64,000 nt of DNA. Origin: Lineus longissimus. Lineage: Eukaryota; Nemertea; Pilidiophora; Heteronemertea; Lineidae. The DNA is taken from the NCBI RefSeq assembly GCF_910592395.1, contig NC_088320.1:1-64000 (forward strand), read 5' to 3'. The notes beneath the pieces are model-generated. The model saw only the letters and a program-made list of their open reading frames with translations. It had not been told where the DNA came from and ran no database searches. Position numbers and translations under genes: made by a program. Shown here piece by piece: positions 45,826 to 56,900 of this stretch. Every line of letters starts with the position of its first letter. The first letter of the stretch is position 1.

Positions 45826-48800
45826 TTAGCATTGTAGTGTATCACTCTCTCCAATAGGTACGCCACCATTGCCGGCATTGTTTCCAAGCTCATCAGCGCA
45901 GTAGCAGACACTGCCGAGACACTGGACGGCTTTGTAGTTCCCATTGTCTTCACATGAGAATGACTTTCCGATCAGACCAGTCTGCTGATACTCGTAGAAA
46001 TCACGGGCACAATCTGGAAAGGAATCAATCTATTAATGTTCACACCGACATACAGATGATCCAGATGCCACTAGAATGCGTTTTGCCTTTATTGCGCTGG
46101 CGTGCGTTCATGGCCATGGTATGCGTTCATGGCCCTGGTGTGCGTTCATAGCACTGGTGCGCGTTCATAGCACTGGTGCGCGTTCATGGCACTGGTGTGC
46201 CTTCATGGCACTGGTGGGCTTCAGCCAGTTTGAACAACCCTGTTGAACAACACACGGTTCAGTGGAATGAACGGTTAAAAGGAGATACAGGGAAATGGTG
46301 CAGGGCACTGATTCCACTGACACCATAGTCATCGTTGGTACAAACACCTGAAGTGGGCAACTGGCGACGGAGAGCCTCTTTTAACATTCAGCAATAGCAC
46401 GAATCGTCACGTTGAGATCGAGGGACCGATTCAACTCCCCGGCAAACTTACTGCAATTCATGCCGTTGCCCACGCCCGCCCCCTTTCCTTCCATGTTGTT
46501 GTTGTTGTGATCGCCAATGGAAGTGCCATCCTTGGCGGCGCAGTAACAGCTGCAAGTAGAGGGAACTTTTGTCAAGAAGCCGACTGAGGACTCTCATCCA
46601 TGTGCCTAGATTTACTTATTGGATGAAATTATTTGGAGGTACTATTAATTTATGGTGATAAGTTGTTTACTGTTCTGCTTAGGTTTTAGAATACCGTATG
46701 CAAATTGCATAACATATGTAATTGTAATCCTGTACGTTGTCTGCGTCAGGCTACTTACTACCCAGATGCTCCGTAGCACTGCACCCTGGCGAAAGTTCCA
46801 TCTTCTTCGCATCTAAAGTATGGTAGGTCCATGATGTCGGTGCCCTTGGCCCTGGCTTCCTCCAGCAGCCTCGCATTATCATCGTTCTTCTGGGTGCATG
46901 GGCCTGTGAGATGTTATGAGGGTTATTACAACCACCAACCTGAACACTTTCATTATGACAGGATTCTTGTGAAGGTTAAGAGCTTGACGTGGTTGTATTT
47001 GGGGTCATATATCAAGGATATGAACTGCCTCCGGTAAAGTTCAGATTGGACTCTTGTGAAGGTTAAGAGCTTGACGTGGTTCTATTTGGGGTCATATATC
47101 AAGGATATGAACTGCCTCCGGTAAAGTTCAGATTGGACTCTAGTGAAGGTTAAGAGCTTGGCGTGGTTGTATTTGGGGTCATATATCAAGGATATGAACT
47201 GCCTCCGGTAAAGTTCAGATTGGACTCTAGTGAAGGATAAGAGCTTGACGTGGTTGTATTTGGGGTCATATATCAAGGATATGAACTGCCTCCGGTAAAG
47301 TTCAGATTGGACTCTAGTGAAGGATCAGAGCTTGACGTGGTTGTATTTGGGGTCATATATCAAGGATATGAACTGCCTCCGGTAAAGTTCAGATTGGACT
47401 CTAGTGAAGGATAAGAGCTTGACGTGGTTGTATTTGGGGTCATATATCAAGGATATGAACTGCCTCCGGTAAAGTTCAGATTGGACTCTAGTGAAGGATC
47501 AGAGCTTGACGTGGTTGTATTTGGGGTCATATATCAAGGATATGAACTGCCTCCGGTAAAGTTCAGATTGGACTCTAGTGAAGGATAAGAGCTTGACGTG
47601 GTTGTATTTGGGGTCATATATCAAGGATATGAACTGCCTCCGGTAAAGTTCAGATTGGACTCTAGTGAAGGATCAGAGCTTGACGTGGTTGTATTTGGGG
47701 TCATATATCAAGGATATGAACTGCCTCCGGTAAAGTTCAGATTGGACTCTAGTGAAGGATCAGAGCTTGACGTGGTTGTATTTGGGGTCATATATCAAGG
47801 ATAGGAACTGCCTCCGGTAAAGTTCAGATTGGACTCTAGTGAAGGATCAGAGCTTGACGTGGTTGTATTTGGGGTCATATATCAAGGATATGAACTGCCT
47901 CCGGTAAAGTTCAGATTGGACTCTAGTGAAGGATCAGAGCTTGACGTGGTTCTATTTGGGGTCATATATCAAGGATAGGAACTGCCTCCGGTAAAGTTCA
48001 GATTGGACTCTAGTGAAGGATCAGAGCATGACGTGGTTGTATTTGGGGTCATATATCAAGGATAGGAACTGCCTCCGGTAAAGTTCAGATTGGACTCTAG
48101 TGAAGGATCAGAGCTTGACGTGGTTGTATTTGGGGTCATATATCAAGGATATGAACTGCCTCCGGTAAAGTTCAGATTGGACTCTAGTGAAGGATCAGAG
48201 CTTGACGTGGTTGTATTTGGGGTCATATATCAAGGATATGAACTGCCTCCGGTAAAGTTCAGATTGGACTCTAGTGAAGGATCAGAGCTTGACGTGGTTG
48301 TATTTGGGGTCATATATCAAGGATATGAACTGCCTCCGGTAAAGTTCAGATTGGACTCTAGTGAAGGATCAGAGCTTGACGTGGTTCTATTTGGGGTCAT
48401 ATATCAAGGATATGAACTGCCTCCGGTAAAGTTCAGATTGGACTCTAGTGAAGGTTAAGAGCTTGACGTGGTTGTATTTGGGGTCATATATCAAGGATAT
48501 GAACTGCCTCCGGTAAAGTTCAGATTGGACTCTAGTGAAGGATCAGAGCTTGACGTGGTTGTATTTGGGGTCATATATCAAGGATATGAACTGCCTCCGG
48601 TAAAGTTCAGATTGGACTCTAGTGAAGGATAAGAGCTTGACGTGGTTGTATTTGGGGTCATATATCAAGGATATGAACTGCCTCCGGTAAAGTTCAGATT
48701 GGACTCTAGTGAAGGATAAGAGCTTGACGTGGTTCTATTTTGGGTCATATATCAAGGATAGGAACTGCCTCCGGTAAAGTTCAGATTGGACTCTAGTGAA

Positions 48801-51285
48801 GGATCAGAGCTTGACGTGGTTGTATTTGGGGTCATATATCAAGGATATGAACTGCCTCCGGTAAAGTTCAGATTGGACTCTAGTGAAGGATCAGAGCTTG
48901 GCGTGGTTCTATTTGGGGTCATACATCAAGGATAGGAACTGCCTCCGGTAAAGTTCAGATTGGACTCTAGTGAAGGATCAGAGCTTGACGTGGTTGTATT
49001 TGGGGTCATATATCAAGGATATGAACTGCCTCCGGTAAAGTTCAGATTGGACTCTAGTGAAGGATAAGAGCTTGACGTGGTTGTATTTGGGGTCATATAT
49101 CAAGGATATGAACTGCCTCCGGTAAAGTTCAGATTGGACTCTAGTGAAGGATAAGAGCTTGACGTGGTTGTATTTGGGGTCATATATCAAGGATATGAAC
49201 TGCCTCCGGTAAAGTTCAGATTGGACTCTAGTGAAGGATAAGAGCATGACGTGGTTCTATTTGGGGTCATATATCAAGGATATGAACTGCCTCCGGTAAA
49301 GTTCAGATTGGACTCTAGTGAAGGATCAGAGCTTGACGTGGTTGTATTTGGGGTCATATATCAAGGATATGAACTGCCTCCGGTAAAGTTCAGATTGGAC
49401 TCTAGTGAAGGATAAGAGCATGACGTGGTTCTATTTGGGGTCATATATCAAGGATATGAACTGCCTCCGGTAAAGTTCAGATTGGACTCTAGTGAAGGAT
49501 CAGAGCTTGATGTGGTTGTATTTGGGGTCATATATCAAGGATATGAACTGCCTCCGGTAAAGTTCAGATTGGACTCTAGTGAAGGATCAGAGCTTGACGT
49601 GGTTGTATTTGGGGTCATATATCAAGGATATGAACTGCCTCCGGTAAAGTTCAGATTGGACTCTAGTGAAGGATCAGAGCTTGACGTGGTTGTATTTGGG
49701 GTCATATATCAAGGATATGAACTGCCTCCGGTAAAGTTCAGATTGGACTCTAGTGAAGGATCAGAGCTTGACGTGGTTGTATTTGGGGTCATATATCAAG
49801 GATATGAACTGCCTCCGGTAAAGTTCAGATTGGACTCTAGTGAAGGATAATAGCATGACGTGGTTCTATTTGGGGTCATATATCAAGGATATGAACTGCC
49901 TCCGGTAAAGTTCAGATTGGACTCTAGTGAAGGATCAGAGCTTGACGTGGTTGTATTTGGGGTCATATATCAAGGATATGAACTGCCTCCGGTAAAGTTC
50001 AGATTGGACTCTAGTGAAGGATCAGAGCTTGACGTGGTTGTATTTGGGGTCATATATCAAGGATATGAACTGCCTCCGGTAAAGTTCAGATTGGACTCTA
50101 GTGAAGGATCAGAGCTTGACGTGGTTGTATTTGGGGTCATATATCAAGGATATGAACTGCCTCCGGTAAAGTTCAGATTGGACTCTAGTGAAGGATCAGA
50201 GCTTGACGTGGTTGTATTTGGGGTCATATATCAAGGATATGAACTGCCTCCGGTAAAGTTCAGATTGGACTCTAGTGAAGGATCAGAGCTTGACGTGGTT
50301 GTATTTGGGGTCATATATCAAGGATATGAACTGCCTCCGGTAAAGTTCAGATTGGACTCTAGTGAAGGATCAGAGCTTGACGTGGTTGTATTTGGGGTCA
50401 TATATCAAGGATATGAACTGCCTCCGGTAAAGTTCAGATTGGACTCTAGTGAAGGATCAGAGCTTGACGTGGTTCTATTTGGGGTCATATATCAAGGATA
50501 TGAACTGACTCCGGTAAAGTTCAGATTGGACTCTAGTGAAGGATAAGAGCATGACGTGGTTCTATTTGGGGTCATATATCAAGGATAGGAACTGCCTCCG
50601 GTAAAGTTCAGATTGGACTCTAGTGAAGGATCAGAGCATGACGTGGTTCTATTTGGGGTCATATATCAAGGATATGAACTGCCTCCGGTAAAGTTCAGAT
50701 TGGACTCTAGTGAAGGATAAGAGCATGACGTGGTTCTATTTGGGGTCATATATCAAGGATAGGAACTGCCTCCGGTAAAGTTCAGATTGGACTCTAGTGA
50801 AGGATAAGAGCATGACGTGGTTCTATTTGGGGTCATATATCAAGGATATGAACTGCCTCCGGTAAAGTTCAGATTGGACTCTAGTGAAGGATAAGAGCAT
50901 GACGTGGTTCTATTTGGGGTCATATATCAAGGATATGAACTGCCTCCGGTAAAGTTCAGATTGGACTCTAGTGAAGGATAAGAGCATGACGTGGTTCTAT
51001 TTGGGGTCATATATCAAGGATATGAACTGCCTCCGGTGAATTTCAGATTGGACTCTTGTGCCTTCTTCCAGTAAGGTTTACTGTGATTCCCTGCAGTCCA
51101 CTCGGAATGATATCAATAGAATCTTAACCCTGGTGTTCTACAATACACTCGACCAATAAGGAACCATTTCATACTAGAGACCAAACCATGAAAACAAAAC
51201 ACGAGTCATGCTCTAAGCCTGTGTGCTGCAACCTACCTTTGGCTAATACCACGCCCACACACGCTAACAGGACAAACTTCCACAT
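45826..51285 (-). CDS. Small secreted protein with two thyroglobulin type-1 domains
   Basis: Four exons join in frame: 51285-51237, 46903-46759, 46549-46452 and 46013-45826, giving 159 aa. Donors are GTAGGT, GTAAGT and GTAAGT; acceptors are CTCACAG, CTTGCAG and TTTCCAG. Exon 1 encodes a signal peptide (MWKFVLLACVGVVLA). Two thyroglobulin type-1 domains follow, each with six cysteines: 19, 48, 59, 66, 68, 97 and 99, 118, 129, 134, 136, 159. The family core appears as FARVQCYGASGYCYC in the first and YKAVQCLGSVCYC in the second, with Tyr for the usual Trp of CWCV. The first domain carries an Asn/Gly-rich insertion (about 79-95). Stand-alone tandem type-1 domain proteins such as equistatin inhibit cysteine or aspartic proteases. 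That role, or an extracellular matrix or egg/mucus role, is inference. A TATA box is present; intron 1 is almost wholly an 87-bp minisatellite. Confidence 0.88.
46961..51058. repeat. 87-bp minisatellite filling intron 1 (about 47 units)
   Basis: The unit runs from GTTCAGATTGGACTCTAGTG through GACGTGGTTGTATTTGGGG to AACTGCCTCCGGTAAA, 87 bp, strongly homogeneous. Common variants are GGATCAGAG/GGATAAGAG, GCTTGAC/GCATGAC and GATATGAAC/GATAGGAAC. Eighty-seven is 29 codons, so + strand frames of up to 228 codons appear wherever the stop-creating variants are absent. They lie inside an intron of a minus-strand gene and are not called as genes. Confidence 0.96.
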
Positions 51286-51346
51286 CTTTGCTGTCAGAAG
51301 ATCACCCTTTAACAAATGAAAAATGTTTGACTTGAAGCGAAGTTCA

Positions 51347-51354
51347 TATTTATA
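51347..51354 (-). promoter_or_regulatory. TATA box of the thyroglobulin-domain gene
   Basis: TATAAATA on the minus strand lies 62 bases upstream of the ATG at 51285, placing transcription start near 51320 and giving a 5' UTR of roughly 35 bases. Confidence 0.65.
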
Positions 51355-51359
51355 GCCTG

Positions 51360-52802
51360 GCTCATGAGACCGATAGATTAAAAGACATTGGCTGACAAGT
51401 GAGTGGTCATGGTAAAAATAGGACACGCCAATTAGTATTTTTGTTAACGAGGTCTATAGAGGTCTATAGATTCGTGAAAAGTTGCCAGCAAGGCTATCAT
51501 TGCGAGAAATACGGCCAGTTGGATGTTGGAAGAAGAAGAGTGAGCAATCCTAATTGCCCTTCGCGGAAATATTACGAGCAGAAGTGAGTTTGTGTTCTGA
51601 GGTAAGCGGCCTTTTTAACGCGAACTTGAAATGGTTGGCTCGGCCTAGACGCAAGGTTATCAATGGCAACACAACATGTGGCCAGAGATATCTCTCCGAG
51701 ATGAGCGTGGTCAGATCAGATTAGACTAGTCGTTCTTCAAACACAAACACTATCATTAAGGGAATCCATTGAGATGACACTAACATGACAACTGCCTGTA
51801 TACAGTACCAGGACAATCTAATATCGGGGTCAATGTGAGTCATGTCAGTATAGACATGACATTCCTTCGACCCTCCTTAGCATTTCACACTATGGCCATC
51901 AGAGTCGGATAGATAATTCGGGGATCAAAATCCGACAACTTCTTTTGGAGAATCACTGTCGAATTACCCACCCCTCTACTGGTTAGGCTACAACAGCCCA
52001 ACGTTTGCCCTTTGAGAACATCTCTTCGTTGTAGATGCCTCGGGCCCAATGATCCTCCTGATTCAGTACATAAATGGACTATTCCAGAAATGACCCAGGG
52101 AAGAATCTGGGTACTTTATCAAAGTGATTCCCTACATCAATGCCAGATATTCTATCTGGTTGAACCAATGTTGACAACACATTTATGAACTCGGAAAAAA
52201 CGGTTATATTTTCACATGGGTATTTGAGAGATCGTCCGATAATTAACATGATTTAAAGGTGGAGACTTCTCGCATTTGATTGTGTGACGCTGGCCAGGAC
52301 AGCGAGTCTGCAATTCTGATTGGTCAACCACCGAAGCCCAGCATACCTGGCGAATTGTAGCCCTTGATCTAAAGAATGGACCCTGAGACACCTTCTCGAG
52401 GGCCATCGATGTATTGTGACTATGGCATCTCGTCCATCGACTCCTGACCAGGACAATGCTGATATCTTGAATGCTGACCGGCCCGGGATAGGCCCTGACA
52501 TCCGAGTTCGTGCCAATATCGGGCTACCGGTCCTGCCCAAAAGTCAATGCTCTGAACGTCAAACGTCTTGTCTGTAGCTAGACTATGAAGACAAGCACAC
52601 CAAGCAAACACACAAGACTCAATCTGATGAAGGCACGATACACAGACTGGTGAACTGTCTTCTCTGTGCCTCGATGTCTTGCCCTCAGTCAGGCCTCGTT
52701 GTTAATTTATCCCTTTGACAGCCAGATAGTGAACTGTCTTCTCTGTGGCCAAGTTGAGGTGTCCCACCCTCAGCTGCGACAACCAGGACGTTACCTAGGA
52801 CA
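51360..52802. other. No gene recognised; intergenic
   Basis: Unique sequence between the thyroglobulin-domain gene promoter and the 53-bp array. Overlapping minus-strand frames at 52212-52611 show no domain and no convincing splice framework. Confidence 0.5.
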
Positions 52803-53190
52803 CAGTATGTATGCATCATGACCCACGGACACCCAGCATGGGCTCACCAAGGACACAGTATGTATGCATCATGATCCACGGACACCCAGCATGGGCTCAC
52901 CAAGGACACAGTATGTATGCATCATGATCCACGGACACCCAGCATGGGCTCACCAAGGACACAGTATGTATGCATCATGATCCACGGACACCCAGCATGG
53001 GCTCACCAAGGACACAGTATGTATGCATCATGATCCACGTACACCCAGCATGGGCTCACCAAGGACACAGTATGTATGCATCATGATCCACGGACACCCA
53101 GCATGGGCTCACCAAGGACACAGTATGTATGCATCATGATCCACGTACACCCAGCATGGGCTCACCAAGGACACAGTATGTATGTATGCA
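52803..53190. repeat. 53-bp minisatellite, about 7 copies
   Basis: The 53-bp unit contains ACCCAGCATGGGCTCACC, AAGGACACAGTATGTATGC and ATCATGATCCACGGAC. Copies differ mainly by CACGGAC/CACGTAC and one ATGACCCACG in the first copy. Confidence 0.95.
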
Positions 53191-53982
53191 TTATGAGAGG
53201 ATAAGGTCAACGTGCAATACCTCTAATCAATTCTTGCATCTTCTAGTAGGCATACAAGCCAGACACATCCTTCCCTCAGCGACCAAAGGTCTGAGTAGTG
53301 TCGTACCCAGAGGTATCAGTCAAAAACATGGAGGCAAAAAGACATCAATGAAATATTTATTGAATGATATGGAAACATAACCTTGCCAGTCTGATGAAAC
53401 ATGACTGCACTAAAAGAGTCCATAGTAAGAATGAGGACTATGCAGCAGAGAGAACACAACCAAACAGTCCACTTCGCTTTGACAATACATGATGCCTTGT
53501 CTAATACAATACATGATTTAACACAGCACACATTTTAAAAAGAATTTGTGAATTCAATGCCGGTTACTCTAAGAATACAGATTTAGAATGCAGATTCCAT
53601 TGACAGAGGAGTGTTCAAAAGGCAAGTAGCAAACGAAATTCAAAGAAATGTGTATTAGTTAATACTGAGGCAATCACACATCAAAAACGTGTTATTTACA
53701 TTGACACCAATAGCCAATTGTTCACCGACAACATAGAACTACATGTCCATAGTTTATCATTTGTCTTCATAAATCACAAAGTTTACCGACATCAGATCAT
53801 ATCAAGACACATTCAGTTCATAAAATTGGTCACAAAAATGAAAAGTGTCATTTTCAAATGTTGCAGCATAACAGCCCGGTTTGGTGTGATCTCGATAATA
53901 GATGTATGCTGAGTCCTAGCGGTCAATACTACTCCCACCACCAGCTTGACAATATACAGGAGGCACTAAATTGGTGACTTCT
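53191..53982. other. Intergenic DNA and probable HIBADH 3' UTR
   Basis: No gene is recognised. On the minus strand an AATAAA poly(A) signal lies at 53361-53356, about 620 bases past the HIBADH stop, and would give a long but ordinary 3' UTR. Confidence 0.4.
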
Positions 53983-56900
53983 TTATCGATTCTCCTGCTC
54001 CTGTAGGAACTTGAATACCACACCAAAGTCCTTCTCACTATAACCTTGCTGACACAATATGCGGTAGATTTGATGAGCCAGGGATCCGAGCGGTGTTGGT
54101 GCTTTCATCGCTGATGAGGCATTCTGGGCCAGTCCCAGATCCTTCGTCATAAGAGCAGTTCCAAATCCTCCCTTGTACTCATTACTTGATGGCACAGTCG
54201 GCATCACGCCGGGGCAAGGGTTGTATTTGTCACTCGACCAACACTGTCCTGAACTCATATTAATGATCTTGGCAAGCATGTGTTTGTCCAGTCCTAATCT
54301 GAAATGAAAACAAGTCGAATGCAAGTTTCTCTGTCAGTGTTTAGTGATGGAAGGACATAAACACAGACCATCACTGGCACTGTGTGATAGATCTGGTCAG
54401 TGTTTAGTGATGGAGGGACATAAACACAGACCATCACTGGCACTGTGTGATAGATCTGGTCAGTGTTTAGTGATGGAGGGACATCAACACAGACCATCAC
54501 TGGCACTGTGTGATAGATCTGGTCAGTGTTTAGTGATGGAGGGACATAAACATAGGCCATCACTGGCACTGTGTGATAGATCTGGCCAGTGTTTAGTGAT
54601 GGAGGGACATAAACACAGGCCATCACTGGCACTGTGTGATAGATCTGGCCAGTGTTTAGTGATGGAGGGACATAAACACAGGCCATCACTGGCACTGTGT
54701 GATAGATCTGGTCAGTGTTTAGTGATGGAGGGACATAAACACAGGCCATCACTGGCACTGTGTGATAGATCTGGTCAGTGTTTAGTGATGGAGGGACATA
54801 AACACAGACCATCACTGGCACTGTGTGATAGATCTGGTCAGTGTTTAGTGATGGAGGGACATAAACACAGACCATCACTGGCACTGTGTGATAGATCTGG
54901 TCAGTGTTTAGTGATGGAGGGACATAAACATAGACCATCACTGGCACTGTGTGATAGATCTGGTCAGTGTTTAGTGATGGAGGGACATCAACACAGACCA
55001 TCACTGGCACTGTGTGATAGATCTGGTCAGTGTTTAGTGATGGAGGGACATAAACACAGACCATCACTGGCACTGTGTGATAGATCTGGTCAGTGTTTAG
55101 TGATGGAGGGACATAAACACAGACCATCACTGGCACTGTGTGATAGATCTGGTCAGTGTTTAGTGATGGAGGGACATAAACATAGGCCATCACTGGCACT
55201 GTGTGATAGATCTGGCCAGTGTTTAGTGATGGAGGGACATAAACACAGGCCATCACTGGCACTGTGTGATAGATCTGGCCAGTGTTTAGTGATGGAGGGA
55301 CATAAACACAGGCCATCACTGGCACTGTGTGATAGATCTGGTCAGTGTTTAGTGATGGAGGGACATAAACACAGGCCATCACTGGCACTGTGTGATAGAT
55401 CTGGTCAGTGTTTAGTGATGGAGGGACATAAACATAGACCATCACTGGCACTGTGTGATAGATCTGGTCAGTGTTTAGTGATGGAGGGACATAAACACAG
55501 ACCATCACTGGCACTGTGTGATAGATCTGGTCAGTGTTTAGTGATGGAGGGACATAAACACAGACCATCACTGGCACTGTGTGATAGATCTGGTCAGTGT
55601 TTAGTGATGGAGGGACATAAACACAGACCATCACTGGCACTGTGTGATAGATCTGGTCAGTGTTTAGTGATGGAGGGACATCAACACAGACCATCACTGG
55701 CACTGTGTGATAGATCTGGTCAGTGTTTAGTGATGGAGGGACATAAACATAGGCCATCACTGGCACTGTGTGATAGATCTGGCCAGTGTTTAGTGATGGA
55801 GGGACATAAACACAGGCCATCACTGGCACTGTGTGATAGATCTGGCCAGTGTTTAGTGATGGAGGGACATAAACACAGGCCATCACTGGCACTGTGTGAT
55901 AGATCTGGTCAGTGTTTAGTGATGGAGGGACATAAACACAGGCCATCACTGGCACTGTGTGATAGATCTGGTCAGTGTTTAGTGATGGAGGGACATAAAC
56001 ACAGACCATCACTGGCACTGTGTGATAGATCTGGTCAGTGTTTAGTGATGGAGGGACATAAACACAGACCATCACTGGCACTGTGTGATAGATCTGGTCA
56101 GTGTTTAGTGATGGAGGGACATAAACATAGACCATCACTGGCACTGTGTGATAGATCTGGTCAGTGTTTAGTGATGGAGGGACATAAACACAGACCATCA
56201 CTGGCACTGTGTGATAGATCTGGTCAGTGTTTAGTGATGGAGGGACATAAACACAGACCATCACTGGCACTGTGTGATAGATCTGGTCAGTGTTTAGTGA
56301 TGGAGGGACATAAACACAGACCATCACTGGCACTGTGTGATAGATCTGGTCAGTGTTTAGTGATGGAGGGACATAAACATAGGCCATCACTGGCACTGTG
56401 TGATAGATCTGGTCAGTGTTTAGTGATGGAAGGACATAAACACAGACCATCACTGGCACTGTGTGATAGATCTGGTCAGTGTTTAGTGATGGAGGGACAT
56501 AAACACAGGCCATCACTGGCACTGTGTGATAGATCTGGTCAGTGTTTAGTGATGGAGGGACATAAACACAGGCCATCACTGGCACGGTGTGATAGATCTG
56601 GTTAGTGTTTATCAGAGGACTTGGCGATTTCTGGGCCACTTGGCAATCCTTGGCCACTAACCATAGACCCTGTTTATTAGAGAACTTGGCAGTCTTCGGC
56701 CACCAACCATGGACCCAGTCTATATGAGAACTCGGCAGACCTCGGCCAGCAACCATGGACCCAGTCTATATGAGAACTCGGCAGACCTCGGCCACCAACC
56801 ATGGACCCAGTCTATATGAGAACTCGGCAGACCTCGGCCACCAACCATGGACCCAGTCTATATGAGAACTCGGCAGACCTCGGCCACCAACCATGGACCC

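Noticed and set aside
49860-50546. 228-codon plus frame with SSEGSELDVVVFGVIYQG repeats
   Set aside because: Part of the 87-bp minisatellite inside an intron of a minus-strand gene; neighbouring units have stops in this frame.
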